Below, in pieces: positions 43,012 to 56,824 of a stretch of 64,000 bases of DNA (positions are counted from its first letter, which is position 1; each line of letters opens with the position of its first letter). The stretch covers positions 409,108,248 to 409,172,247 of the forward strand of contig CM057347.1 of assembly GCA_030015575.1 (NCBI GenBank), in the 5' to 3' direction. The notes under the pieces are model-generated. The model did not search any database. It was not told where the DNA came from and worked only from the letters and a program-made list of their open reading frames with translations. A program made the position numbers and the translations under genes. The DNA comes from Agapanthus africanus (Eukaryota; Streptophyta; Magnoliopsida; Asparagales; Amaryllidaceae).

Positions 43012-43681
43012 ATGGCCCATGAGTACGTCAGAGTTAAGGACTGGATGTATGTGGATTGGCAACAACGTATGCAACCTAAGTTTGTCGCAGGAGTTGCTGC
43101 TTTTATTGAATTTACACGCGCACATAATAAGATCGTGATAGAGAAGATTCTCTGCCCGTGCGATAGATGTGGGAATAAGTACTGGCAGAAGGTAGAATTG
43201 GCAGAGCTTCATATCGTAAAATATGGTTTTACTAGAGTTTATACAACTTGGAAATATCACGGGGAAGGAGAAGAACGCAGTAATGCGGCAGAAGAAGAAG
43301 GAGAACACGATAATGCGGCAGGAGAAGAAGGAGAAGACAGTAATGCGGCAGAAGAAGAAGACGGTAATTTATTTCCATCAGAAGAAATGGAGGATATGGT
43401 AGAGACTGCCCTAAGTGAATCTATTCGTATCGAATATGACATTCCTTCCGGTCAAGGACCGCGTGCGGATAAATATGAAAATTTCATGAATGATACTAGA
43501 AAACCAATTTATGAGAATGCAAAGTATTCCACCCTCTCATGGTTCATCCAATTTTTCCAGATTAAGTGCCTAAATGTTTGGAGCAACAAGTCATTCACAA
43601 TACTTCTTTCGTTTTTGAAAGATTCTATGCCCCCGGGAAATAACGTGCCCGACAGCTGGTACGGAGCCCAGAAGATGATGT
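43012..43681 (+). pseudogene. CACTA transposase (TNPD-type), N-terminal part
   Basis: Encodes the start of an En/Spm transposase, the enzyme that cuts and rejoins the element ends. Residues ~8-85 match the transposase-associated domain (DWMYVDWQQRM .. CPCDRCGNKYW .. YHGEGE). Residues ~88-125 are three near-repeats of an acidic NAAEEEGE motif. The following part (NVWSNKSFTILLSFLKD, WYGAQKMM) leads into the transposase proper. The frame breaks at 43682 where copia 2 is inserted; the GATGT duplication lets the coding continue at 54098 (..QKMM then SDLGLKCEKI). The ATG at 43012 is chosen as the first in-frame start before the domain. Confidence 0.88.
43677..43681. repeat. Target-site duplication GATGT (copia 2, left)
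   Basis: Repeated at 54098-54102. Confidence 0.93.
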
Positions 43682-45915
43682 TGTAGGGTTCCTAGGCACA
43701 CTAAGGAGGTCTCACAAGGCATCAACCATGCCAATTTCAAAAATACGGTGCCGAGAAACCCTAGACTACGGATCGTTAGCTAGATGTCTAGGCGAAAATG
43801 AAACTAGTTAACAGCTTAACTAAAGTTTAAACGGAAATACAACCTTTGTAGATCCGGTGCTCCACCTCCAAAGCTCCGCAACGAAGTCCCCTCGCTGTCC
43901 AAATGAAATCCCGGGCTCTAGCGTCGGCTTCGTCGGAGAAATGGCGAGCTAGGTCGTCGATGTCCATGCCGAAGATGATCTACGTCGAGGCATCACTAGA
44001 TCAAGCTCCAACTTCACCAAGTCAAGAAAACTTGTGAAGGAAACACACTCTACTACTTGGCAAGAGATAGAGGATGAAGAAATAGGAAGTGGGTTCACTT
44101 TAGAATTGGATTTCTCACTCATTTTCATCAATCACCATTGATGAAGAAATGTTTTCTTCAATGAAGAAGAAGAAGAAGAAGATGAAGATAATATTATGAT
44201 AAGTTATTAGAATAGAATAGAAAATCAATACTTATCATAATTCTAACTATGGTTATGTGTAGAGAATTGACCAAGGTTAAAGCAATGGTTAGGGTTAAGG
44301 ATGAGATAAGAATGGTGGACTAGGTCAAAGCATCATGAAGCTTCAACTAAACAACAAATAAAGCCACCATTCTTTTCTCTTTTCCATTTATTTTCCAAAA
44401 TATATAAACAAATAAATAAATGAATAAATGAGTAATGGAAAAATAAAACCCTAATTATATGTTTAACCATGGTTTAATTCTTTACACTTAACCAAGTAAA
44501 CATGTATCATCAAACATGATACAATCATGTGTACAAAAGTATATCACATATACAATGTGCACAAACCGAGTGAGAAAATCCATTTAAAGTGAACCAATAC
44601 TAGTTAATGCAAAGTAATATATCAAATATATAATTATACATTAAATCATTAAATCAACACTTGATTTAACGATCCGGTCATATCGCATATCACCGACTAG
44701 TATCCAATGTATCGGCTTATCGAATCAATCCTTGAATCGATAATTAGGTTATATCACATATAACCATTCGACACATTCATCGCGAGAATGGAATACGGTA
44801 TCACATACACGCATTATTCTCGGTCCCGCACATATCTCATATGCGCTCCTATTTCGTTTTGCTTGAGCCAGGAAATCTCTGTGTAGGACTCTAAAGACTC
44901 GTCAATACGCCGGCAGCAGGTGATGATCATATCAAGCACCCACAAGCCGCAAGCGGTCTGCTAAACGTAACGGCCACCCGGGTATTGAGCGATCAGAAGA
45001 TCGACGAGCAAGCCCGCTCACACTCCTGTGAATCCAACCAGTAACATTTACCGTACAGTCCGGTCTGATCGTCTGATATGTCGCATATCTCGCCTAGGGG
45101 TGGTAAACGTCAGACCCCAATAGCTCGATAAGTCGTGTCGATATGAGATCTATAACAATTCGAGAAACTACTGGTAACACTTACCAGTAAATCTCAGCAA
45201 CCCTGGCCAGGGATTTCCTGTTATAGCCAATCGAACACAGCGCAACATCAACCCCCTATACCGGGAGAGACGAATCCCCTCCTATCGCTCATTGCCTCCA
45301 TGTGATTCGGGACTGTACCCAAAAACCACCGTTTTGCACGCCCTCTTGGACGTGGTAAGATGGAAATCAAAGCACAGTGGGAACCACACAAGACTCTATG
45401 ACGATCTCGGGTCAACAGACTACTCTGTACCAGTGTCACCAGAGAACTGCCATCTGACGTGAGGTATAATACCATCTGGGAGTTCTCGGCGAGTCCGTCC
45501 AGTGTACCCTGTCTCTACTGAGCACCCGTATATCATCTCTGATGTCAAACACCAATGGATATGGGATCATCCATCGCCCATCTGTATGGGTCGAGAAGGT
45601 ATACGCTAGTCTACTCTGGTATATCGATGCCCCGTCTCGATATACCCACGACTAGGGACCTTGAAGGATGTACTTATGGACTACCATGTCCCCACTAGTA
45701 TGATCCGCATCATAGTCCAGGTAGTCAAGCACACATCCTAAGGGCTTTACCAACATGTAACAGAGAGACAAACAGTATACACGTTAAGGTAAAGAGTAAC
45801 CAGATAGCGTACTATCATGTCGAGCAAGAAAGTCCTCCCTATATATGTCCCAGCATCCACTACAATATACATCCTATGTATAGTAATGGCCTCTAGGGCA
45901 TACATATAACTAACA
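43682..45915 (-). repeat. Copia 2 LTR, left (3' in element direction)
   Basis: 2,234 bp, very close to 51868-54097 and more diverged from the copia 1 LTRs, for example in the ATACGGTGCCGAG segment and several short indels. Confidence 0.95.
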
Positions 45916-45999
45916 ATCTCCCACTTGCACTAGGGCCATCTGATAGCAGTGGTTGTAGTATCTCATACTCAACCATCCCATAAAAATCTCTCTCTGGGA

Positions 46000-48680
46000 A
46001 CAGGCCTTTGTGAGTGGATCCGCTGTGTTGTCCTTTGAGTCTACTCTCCTAACCTCGATCCCCTGGAGATCAACCATCTCCATGATGAGGTGATGCTGCC
46101 TTAGAATATGTCTGGATCACTGATGGGACCTGTGTTCCTTGGCATAAGCCACAACTCCATTGTCACACAATGGGAGGAACATAGTTCATCTCATGAACCA
46201 ATATACACCCAAACAGCCTCTTTGGTAGCATCTTAAGTAGTGATGTATCCAGCCTTTATCGTCTAGTATGCCACGGTATCTAGCTTGGAACTCTTCCAAC
46301 ATACCGTCCCTTTACTGAGGGTAAAGACAATGCCTGCGACTGACATTCAGTCGTCCTTATCACCCTGGAACCCTTCCAGTGATTCTCCCCAGGATCGATT
46401 GATACCATCTCGCTACAACTAGTGAGAATCCTAACATCCGATTAGATCTATCTCATAGATCCAAAACCCAGGATTTAGGAGGTATCACTTTCATCCTATA
46501 TGGAGAATCATTGTGATAAGCGGAGATTGATCGAGCGTAGCATAGGAAACTCCTTCCCTATCAAGAGTATGTCATCCACGTACTCTACGAGGATCGTTAC
46601 CATACTCCCTACTACCTTTTTGTTTATACAAGGTTCATCTACCATTTTGATGATGTCAACTTCTTTGACTAATACATCAAAACAGATGTTCCAACTCCAC
46701 GATGCCTGCTTTATCCTATAAAGCATCTTGCACACGTTTCCGCTGCTCCCACTGTCTACGAGGCCCTCTGGCTGTGTACTTATAGACGCACTCTTCTAAA
46801 ATATCATTTAGAAAAGCAGTCATAACACCCAACCGCCAGATATCGTAGTCATGGTATGTAGCCGTGGCAAGCAGTATCTGGATGGACTTAAGCATAGGTA
46901 CTGGAAAAGGTTTCATCATTATCCACGCCTGGTCGATGACGAAAACCTTTAACAAGTCTAGCTTTGAAAGTCTCAACTTTTCCATGTACACCAGGTAATC
47001 TTCTCAAGATATACTTGCTCCTGATGGGGATTTAACCCTTCAGATATAGCAACCAAAGTCCATACTCTGTTGGTGTATAAGGATTCCATCTCAGATCACT
47101 AAGCATCCAGCCATTCTTATAGAGTCTTACTCATGATGGCCAGCTCGAAACTAGTTGGGTCATCATCTCATGATGCAATCCTCGCTCCCACTGTCATAGA
47201 GAAACCGAAGTATCTCTCAGGTGGGTGAGGAACCCTACTAGATCGGCGGAGAGGCTGAGGTTCGTTGGTAACTATTGAATCCTTTGGTTCTATCAAATCA
47301 TCAGCTGTATTTTGTATAGCTGGAACCTTTCCAGTTCTACATAACAGACTTTACCTCGAGCTTGTCCGGATTTTGTTTTTAGACATTAGCCGGACAACCC
47401 CAAATCTTAACCAACTTAAGATATGGGCTCTTCCCTTATCATATCACATATGAAATGGTAGGCAACTGATTTGATTTGAACCCTATTCAATAGGTATGCA
47501 GCTTCTCAAGTGCATAACTCCCAAAAAGGAAATAGGTAACTCAGTAGTACTCATCATAGAGCACACCTTATCATATAGGGTGTGATTGCTCCGCCCCGAT
47601 ATACCATCGTGCTATGGTGTATACGGAGGAGTAATGCTGAGAGAGAATCTCATTCTCCTTTAGAATAGTCCAGTATTTCCGTGCTCAAGTATTCTCCTCC
47701 TTGATCACATCAAAGGACATAATACTTATACTCTTATTTTGGTTCTCTACTTCTAACTTATATTCTGTGAATATCTCAAAAGGTTCGGACTTGTGTTTCA
47801 ACAGGAACATAGGTCTGAAACTCGAAAGATCATCAGAGAATGTAATGAAGTGTAAAGAACCAGTCTTGGTATATGTAGGCAGGGGACCTACATACATCAA
47901 CATGTATCATCCCAAGAGTTTACTTAACTCTTTCTCTGTTTCCAATAAACGGAGCTATGGTCATTTTATCTTTGTGACATGACTGGAAAGTTTCACAAGA
48001 TGTAAATTCAAACTGATTTAAATATGCATTTACATGTAACTTTGCCAGTCGGGTCGCATTGATATGACCTAGTCTACAATACCTCAAGAAGGATTCGTTC
48101 ATTTCTGAACTCTTCCTCTTGTGTGTGTTCCGTATACTAAGAACTGTAGTTTGATTTAGAACATCAATGCTTTTAGATAACGTGCCTGAACCGATCAACT
48201 TTTGATATAGGAAATGTTCAAAAACATTATCCATCAATACAAAATTTTATCATTTCTTTACTAATAAAGAGATAGATATGATTTTGTATATCAGGTTCGG
48301 TATCTAATAACATTCGTTCAGAATCAATGTATTTGTAATACAGGGTGACAGTGACCAACAGACTTGGCTGCAATACTTGTCCCGTTTTCTGCCTCATGAA
48401 ACTTATCACCCGTTCTCAGTTCTCTACCTTTCTGTAGCCCTATGTAACAGATTACATATCTGGGATCCTGATCTGGTATCACATACCCAGGACGTAGAGG
48501 ATACTGAGAAACAGTTCTTTGTAATGAACACACCCGAAGAAGATGCATCATATGCACTTTCTTCGTTTGGGCGGCACGGAAAATCTGGTATTCCCCAATT
48601 TCCTGCTCTGTCTTATAACAATTATAAGTTGGAGCGGGACCAACGTTCCCCAGCTCTGTATAACAAGCGGGTTCGGTCAA
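46000..48680 (-). pseudogene. Copia 2 pol remnants
   Basis: Minus strand. Protease/pre-integrase segment 47920-48680 (ENGTSIAAKSVGHC; CRLGHINATRLAKL). Integrase 47685-47903 (FITFSDDLSSFRP, then LEVENQNKSI). Reverse transcriptase in two parts, 46716-46991 (GVMTAFLNDILEE) and 46508-46735 (YVDDILLIG). RNase H remnants 46060-46330. Many frameshifts and stops. Recognition is by family motifs only; the copia lineage is not resolved. Confidence 0.85.
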
Positions 48681-51600
48681 TATTCCGTATTATTATCTTG
48701 ATTAAGGCGTGATATGGTCGCTACCTGGAGAGAGAGAGAAGAAAACACTCAGCGTGCGCTCTTGCAAGAATAGATTGGTTTTTATTTTATCTAATCAGGA
48801 CGGCTCCCACTGCTTTTTATCAAATCTTCCTTCAAACCATAAAAGGAAAGACTAGTCGGGATTAATTACACACTACAAGTTCGCCAATCTTTCAGCCAGG
48901 CCAGTGTCGGTACTTTGAGGGAGGTCCCCCGTGCTTTCGCACGAACCTAATTAATGTAAACCTCGTTTTCCCAGAGGCGTAACCTCGTTAACACCTTTCT
49001 AGACACCTACTTGATCGGCTAATTGTAATGTATAAAACTCTCCCAGGAGTAACTCTTACTCGCAGCGGGTATCGGGATCCAACTATCTCATAGAAGGTAT
49101 GCAATCTCATTGCAAATTTCAACACTTGAAATTCCCGATAATATTTTGCCCCTAGCAGCTATATGACCTTAACATAGTCAACAAATCATAAGTGCTAGTC
49201 AAGTTCAACCCGTCATTTCCCGATTGAATTAAACCCACCCGCACGACCCTTAACATAGTCAACAAAGTCGCACGACTACCCTAATCCAATCACATCATAT
49301 GCTTATGCAGGTAAGCACTAATTAGCTACCGCACACTGCGCCTTGACAAGGTCAACAAACGCAGCACGAATACTAAACAGGACTTATCTGAAATGACGGA
49401 GGGCTACAACAGGTTTTTCTGAAAACCTATTGCGTAATGAACTTGATATCGTTGTAGAATCAAATGGTTTTAAAATGGAGTGTTTTTGAGGCTTTTCTAG
49501 TTTTGCTAAAGGAGTCACTCCCGGTGAAGGGATCGTCGGTCCTTTCCTCGTCGAATGAGGTGCTAGATATATCATATATATCACTGTGTAAAGCAAAAAC
49601 TCTTAAAAGCAATCAAAAGACAAACCGAGGGTTGTAGCATCTGCCGGTTATTGCTAAAGGAGTCACTCCCGGTGAAGGGATCTCGGTCCTTTCCTTATCG
49701 AATAAGGTGCAGGATATATCATATATACCGCTGTGCAAAGCAAGAACTGTAGCTACCTGTTTTAATTTTGAAATTCAATTCTACAACATCTTTAGGTTTC
49801 TTTTATTTCATTAATCACATTAATGAAGTCCCATTATTTAAATACCTAAACATCACAGATAAATACGACGTACACTTATGCCATCCGCATTCGCCTCGAT
49901 GTCCCCTCGTGCACCGTTAGGTTAGGTAACTAACGGCAGAGCAGGGCAGGGCTAGCACGGGTGTAAAACATAAGTAACGCCTATATAATATATCATATAT
50001 ACTATATACTGTATCTATCACAGAACATCACATGATCACATCACAGATATCGCAGCAGAAGAAACATATGAAATATTAGATATACTAGGACGTCCGTGTT
50101 TTCAATACGAGCCAGTATAAAACACGGATTCCACGGTCGCGATGAATAGCCAAACCCACACCCCTAGACCCCTACGAGAGCGGCAAGCAACCCTACCAAT
50201 TCTAGAGTTAGGAGACCCGGACTCGACTCCTCGAGTTGGTCTCCCACTGGACTCCAGAACCCGGTTACTTGTGCTCCCCTCCTTGGGTCTATCCTAGTGC
50301 GGAAAAGTAAATAATATATAAAGGGTGACATCTTCCGCAACCTGGAAGTGCCCCAAATAAAAGAATATTATATACAAGTTTTTACATGAATGAAAATGAA
50401 AAACACTCATCTCACATAAAAACCCCGGCTATTCAAACACGACGATCCAATATAACATATCCAGCAACATATAACATCACATGTCATCAACGTAAGTAAA
50501 TATGCGCATCCCAATTGTCGTTGACATATAGCAACGAAACCGGCGATATCACATATTACACTTACGGTCACAGAAAAGAAAGTGTAAAACTACAACAGTT
50601 GGAATCCGCAACCTCTTTAAACATCACATGCCTAATCAAATGAATTACTTAGACATCGCATGCCTAACAATTATAAACCCCGCATTTTAGTCCCATCATC
50701 GAAAACACTTTTCAATATCAAGTCGGGCAATTCAACAAGATTCCCGACATCCTGATCGAATGCTCGTCGCAAACTTCAGTAGACGGCCGCACCCCCGATA
50801 CCGTCGACGAAGTGCACCAAGACGGAACACCGCTGCCGCGAGCACCCGAACGGATGCTTTCGGCGACGGGGTTCTCCTACAGTCACTTGGTCGGGGTTAT
50901 GGAGTGAGACTGTCTATTAAGTTTACCCGGCGAGTATCCGCGTACGCTACGTGATTGCAACGGACTTTTGATCACATCAAAATTCCGTGGCAACCGATCA
51001 AGTGAGACTAAATTGCTAGATTTACAACATTCATTCAGTTATCTCATAACTTTTGTGAATTCCAATTGTTGTATCCCATTCCAGATAATTAGAAAATGTT
51101 AAACTTTCCGATCGAACAATCGAACACCCAAGTTTTCCCAATATAGATCAACACATGAAATAAGTCTAACAACATTCAGTTCGTGCCTCGGTACCAACGG
51201 TCCAGCCGTAGAAGGGTCAAGCCAACGCCTCACATGTGGCACGCCGTACTGTCCCAAACCCGAAGGTTCAAAGGGCAGTTCAAGACGGTCACATAATCGA
51301 GTTAAGGTTTGTTGTCTTTTAGAGGGACCATCGCGTTACTTGCACCACTTAGAACGTCGTTAAACTACGGAAAAATCCAACACTTGGAAATTTCCCGACA
51401 AGGGAAAAATTGGGTATTTATATCCGGTCGAACTTTTTAACATATTCTAAAAATTACCCGGAAAGCCTCATAGACAAAATCTGATACTCCGATCGAAACA
51501 CCGAATCCCCAAAACAACCCAGAAAATAAAACTCTGGAATAAATATTAAAATATTCCCAGGAAAACCAGCACTGACTATTATTGATTATGGTGCAAATTT

Positions 51601-51853
51601 CGATGAACAATACGACAAAACGGCCGCGGATCCGCCGCACAAGCCATGCGCGTGCCGCGGATCCGCGGCGTAATGATGGAATTAGGTCATCAAAATTCAC
51701 CGTAACTCTTAGATATCCCTGCTGATTTTTCTGCATATTTTTAATATTGAAAAATCCCAGATTTTAGAAAAAGGACAGAGAGCATTTTTTGAGTTGGGTT
51801 TCGGGTCGATCGGACTTCAAACTCCGTCTAGACTTCGCCTAAGACTCTAGATA

Positions 51854-51866
51854 GGCTTTGATACCA
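51854..51866 (-). other. Copia 2 primer binding site
   Basis: TGGTATCAAAGCC, one base from the LTR; initiator-Met tRNA type with one change (G to A). Confidence 0.88.
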
Positions 51867-51867
51867 C

Positions 51868-54097
51868 TGTAAGGTTCCTAGGCACACTAAGGAGGTCTCA
51901 CAAGGCATCAACCATGCCAATTTCAAAAATACGGTGCCGAGAAACCCTAGACTACGGATCGTTAGCTAGATGTCTAGGCGAAAATGAAACTAGTTAACAG
52001 CTTAACTAAAGTTTAAACGGAAATACAACCTTTGTAGATCCGGTGCTCCACCTCCAAAGCTCCGCAACGAAGTCCCCTCGCTGTCCAAATGAATTCCCGG
52101 GCTCTAGCGTCGGCTTCGTCGGAGAAATGGTGAGCTAGGTCGTCGATGTCCATGCCGAAGATGATCTACGTCGAGGCATCGCTAGATCAAGCTCCAACTT
52201 CACCAAGTCAAGAAAACTTGTGAAGGAAACACACTCTACTACTTGGCAAGAGGTAGAGGATGAAGAAATAGGAAGTGGGTTCACTTTAGAATTGGATTTC
52301 TCACTCATTTTCATCAATCACCATTGATGAAGAAATGTTTTCTTCAATGAAGAAGAAGAAGAAGATGAAGATAATATTATGATAAGTTATTAGAATAGAA
52401 TAGAAAATCAATACTTATCATAATTCTAACTATGGTTATGTGTAGAGAATTGACCAAGGTTAAAGCAATGGTTAGGGTTAAGGATGAGATAAGAATGGTG
52501 GACTAGGTCAAAGCATCATGAAGCTTCAACTAAACAACAAATAAAGCCACCATTCTTTTCTCTTTTCCATTTATTTTCCAAAATATATAAACAAATAAAT
52601 AAATAAATAAATGAGTAATGGAAAAATAAAACCCTAATTATATGTTTAACCATGGTTTAATTCTTTACACTTAACCAAGTAAACATGTATCATCAAACAT
52701 GATACAATCATGTGTACAAAAGTATATCACATATACAATGTGCATAAACCGAGTGAGAAAATCCATTTAAAGTGAACCAATACTAGTTAATGCAAAGTAA
52801 TATATCAAATATATAATTATACATTAAATCATTAAATCAACACTTGATTTAACGATCCGGTCATATCGCATATCACCGACTAGTATCCAATGTATCGGCT
52901 TATCGAATCAATCCTTGAATCGATAATTAGGTTATATCGCATATAACCATTCAACACATTCATCGCGAGAATGGAATACGGTATCACATACACGCATTAT
53001 TCTCGGTCCCGCACATATCTCATATGCGCTCCTATTTCGTTTTGCTTGAGCCAGGAAACCTCTGTGTAGGACTCTAAAGACTCGTCAATACGTCGGCAGC
53101 AGGTGATGATCATATCAAGCACCCACAAGCCGCAAGCGGTCTGCTAAACGTAACGGCCACCCGGGTATTGAGCGATCAGAAGATCGACGAGCAAGCCCGC
53201 TCACACTCCTGTGAATCCAACCAGTAACACTTACCATACAGTCCGGTCTGATCGTCTGATATGTCGCATATCTCGCCTAGGGGTGGTAAACGTCAGACCC
53301 CAATAGCTCGATAAGTCGTGTCGATATGAGGTCTATAATAATTTGAGAAACTACTGGTAACACTTACCAGTAAATCTCAGCAACCCTGGCCAGGGATTTC
53401 CTGTTATAGCCAATCGAACACAGCGCAACATCAACCCCCTATACCGGGAGAGATGAATCCCCTCCTATCGCTCATTGCCTCCATGTGATTCGGGACTGTA
53501 CCCAAAAACCACCGTTTTGCACGCCCTCTTGGACGTGGTAAGATGGAAATCAAAGCACAGTAGGAACCACACAAGACTCTATGACGATCTCGGTCAACAG
53601 ACTACTCTGTACCAGTGTCACCAGAGAACTGCCATCTGACGTGAGGTATAATACCATCTGGGAGTTCTCGGCGAGTCCGTACAGTGTACCCAGTCTCTAC
53701 TGAGCACCCGTATATCATCTCTGATGTCAAACACCAATGGATATGGGATCATCCATCGCCCATCTGTATGGGTCGAGAAGGTATACGCTATTCTACTCTG
53801 GTATATCGATGCCCCGTCTCGATATACCCACGACTAGGGACCTTGAAGGATGTACTTATGGACTACCATGTCCCCACTAGTATGATCCGCATCATAGTCC
53901 AGGTAGTCAAGCACACATCCTAAGGGCTTTACCAACATGTAACAGAGAGACAAACAGTATACACGTTAAGGTAAAGAGTAACCAGATAGCGTACTATCAT
54001 GTCGAGCAAGAAAGTCCTCCCTATATATGTCCCAGCATCCACTACAATATACATCCTATGTATAGTAATGGCCTCTAGGGCATACATATAACTAACA
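51868..54097 (-). repeat. Copia 2 LTR, right (5' in element direction)
   Basis: 2,230 bp; begins TGTAAGGTTCC, where the other three LTRs have TGTAGGGTTCC; ends ACTAACA. Confidence 0.95.
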
Positions 54098-54102
54098 GAT
54101 GT
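54098..54102. repeat. Target-site duplication GATGT (copia 2, right)
   Basis: Matches 43677-43681; resumes the interrupted CACTA transposase codon. Confidence 0.93.
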
Positions 54103-54545
54103 CTGATTTGGGTTTGAAGTGTGAGAAGATTCAAGCATGTCCTAAAAATTGCGTGTTGTACCGGAAAGAAAATTCAGATTTGAAAGAGTGTCCAACATGC
54201 GGAGAGACCAGGTATAAGCCGAAAGATTCTTATAAGAAGCCTGATATACCTGTCAAGATAGTATGATATTTTCCCATAACACAGAGGCTACAGAGGCTAT
54301 TCAGGTGCAAGAAAACAGCCGAGGCAATGATTTGGCATCACCGTGCTCCTCCAAGTGAAGATGGAAAAATGAGCCATCCATGAGATTCACCGGCATGGAA
54401 GGATTTCGATAGGAGGCACGCAATATTCAGTAGCGATCCTCGCAATGTCAGGCTCGGACTGGCTAGTGATGGCTTCTGCCCATTCAACTATATGGCTGGA
54501 AGTCACAGCACATGACCCGTTGTAATGATAATTTATAATCTGTCG
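54099..54545 (+). pseudogene. CACTA transposase, continuation, truncated
   Basis: Resumes the frame interrupted at 43681. It encodes the zinc-finger-like N-terminal region of an En/Spm transposase (CEKIQACPKNCVLY .. CPTCGETRYKP) and the RLQRLF .. SDPRNVRLGLASDGFCPFN segment. Premature TGA codons occur after PVKIV, after MSHP and after GSHST; an Arg or Trp is expected at two of them. Similarity stops near 54545 (PVVMIIYNL), so the catalytic half is deleted. A TNPA-like gene follows about 30 bases later. Confidence 0.88.
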
Positions 54546-54572
54546 TTTTGATTGTCTTGATATATCTTGCAG

Positions 54573-56535
54573 CCGCAGGGCCTCTCCATCCCCAGAGGGG
54601 GACTCGAGGCCCGAATCAGTCCTACAGGCTGAGGCCCGATAGAGCTACGGGAGGCAGCATTCACCCTCTTTTTTACCCCTGATTATCGCTATACCGGCGA
54701 TCATGCCGAGAGGTTCGGCCGGTATATGGGGGATGAGAGCCGGCTCGTGAAGAACTATCCACTTCACGTTGAGTGGGACGACCAGCACCGGCGCTCATTC
54801 GCCCTCTTCTGGGATCAGGCTCGGGTATTAATATATGTTTTCATTTGATTTATCCAATATATTTATTATTAACACTTGCAATCTAATAACAATGTTTTTT
54901 TTTGTATTTTCAGTTGGATTACGATTTTCAGCCTGTACCCGACCCTGATCACCCTGGGAGGGTGCTCGATCTTCACGCTGTGTACAATGGCCTGATGAAG
55001 ATTATGCAGACGAAGGTCCGATACAACAGGAATGAGCTGAAGACCGACTGCTATTCCCTGTGGATGGCGACCCCCCAGGCAGAGAGAGCGGCCCTCCTAT
55101 CTACTCCGGCCTTTACGAGAGTCGGCGTAGATACATGGCCTCTATTGTGTGAATATTTCGACTCTCATCGTAAACAGGTATGTATTTTAAATGTAATTCA
55201 TTATTTAGTATATAATTTATTTTTTTGTGTTGCTTAATTAGAAAACTAAATGTGAATGTGTTGTGCAGAAACATGCCGATCAAAATAAAGAGAATAGGAA
55301 GTCGGCGAAAAGGGGTCGCCCCACTTATACAGGTGGCTCGGGGAATATTACTCGTGCTATGGAATTATCGGTAAATTACAATAGACCGGCCTTTGTGATA
55401 TAATATAATATTAAGAGTTATTTTCTAATATATCTAATATTAAGAGTTATTTTCTAATATTGCAGAGAGCTCAGACCCTGGCACAAGGTGCAGTACACCG
55501 AGCGTGCTGTTCGCATATCTTGCCGTCCACGGCACCTCGACAGATCCCGCCACGGGTGAGCTTTGATACCCCGACGCCGCTACACAGGAGTATTGCGTAA
55601 GTGTTAATATTTATTCAACCCCTATTTGAAATTTTAGTTTTGAAAGGTTCAAATTTAAATGATATATTTATATTTTACTGGTTAATGTGGGTGTAGGAGC
55701 GGGTGGTTGAGCAGGCCGAGACATCGGGAATCGATTTTACTGGACAGAACGATCCGATACTACTGACCCCAGTCCTGGACGCCGCACACAGAGGGCACCA
55801 CAGAGGTTGGGAGAGAGGCCGGGACTGGGCTCTAGCAGGGCCCATATGAGGTTGGACTCCACTCCAGCGGTTACTTCCTCCGTCTCCAGTGAGCGACGTT
55901 TCCAGCAAGAACTGGAGAGCTTGAAGGCCACCGTTCAGGAGTTGAAGGAGATGTTGGTATGTATACTACTTAATAGTAAAATATTATGTCATATTATAGA
56001 TAGCAACATATCCAATATTAGTACGTAGCCTGAGCTTATTTGGTTGTAGACTTAGCTTTGATTAATCATACATACATATCTAATTAAAATAAACTACGAT
56101 TTTCCAAACTAGATATCCAAACGGGGCCTAAGTCCCTAAGTATACATAGATTGGGGTTTCAAAATAACTTGATAATGATATGAACTCGACTAATACACAG
56201 TTCTTACTCGTTTATTACACACGTAGGTTCAGACGCGACATGGTACATCGGCCGAGCCTCCACATGCATCTCCTTCGGCTGCGGCTCCGCAAGCCACTAC
56301 ATCAGCCGCGGTTCCGCAGACAGCTCCTATAGCTCCACTGCCCGCTCAGACTCCCGCAGCCGCGGTTCCGCAAGCCACTATCTCGGCGGCGGTTGCGCAG
56401 ACCACTCCTACAGCTCCACAGCCCGCTCAGACTCCCGCACACTCCGCATTGCATGATTTATTGACTCAGGGTATATCCGAGGAGCAGGCGCGCCAGATTA
56501 TGGCGTTTATCGGAGGTGGAGCTGGACCGAGTTAG
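54573..56535 (+). pseudogene. CACTA second gene, TNPA-like, six exons
   Basis: TNPA-type proteins bind the subterminal repeats and assist transposition. Exons inferred from splice ends and protein sense: 54573-54824, 54914-55177, 55269-55370, 55468-55596, 55697-55956, 56227-56535. The junctions I could test fall between codons. Seen: GDHAERFGRYMGDE, then HADQNKENRKSAKRGRPTYT (plant En/Spm transposase domain), VLFAYLAVHGTSTDP, a coiled coil ERRFQQELESLKATVQELKE, and a Pro/Ala/Thr-rich tail with two ~75-bp repeats. Breaks: TGA in exon 1, TGA after DPATGEL in exon 4 and a frame change in exon 5. The start is probably lost with the upstream deletion. Confidence 0.7.
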
Positions 56536-56824
56536 GGTAGCTTTTTAATTCTTATATTTTAAATATGTATTTATTTATATGATACATATTGTACTATATT
56601 TTGGACGATATTGATATTGGTGATGTTTGCGTGTTTATATTGATATCACATTTTGCTTGTTGATTTCTTTTGTATATTATGTGTGAGATGTGATTATGAA
56701 TACTGCGATATATGTTCTGCGTGCTGATTAATTTTATATATGATATATATATTATTGTGCACAGGGCGAGAAAAAAATAGACAGCCCCTTTTTACAAAAA
56801 AAAATCTGATAACATGTACCTACA

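Larger units (their letters stand above)
43682..54097 (-). mobile_element. Complete Ty1/copia element 2, inserted in the CACTA transposase
   Basis: 10.4 kb, same family and orientation as copia 1. LTRs at 43682-45915 and 51868-54097, TSD GATGT. Primer site TGGTATCAAAGCC on the minus strand (51854-51866) has one change from the copia 1 site. A purine tract abuts 45915. Coding remnants match copia 1 position for position. Younger than the CACTA element that contains it. Confidence 0.95.
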
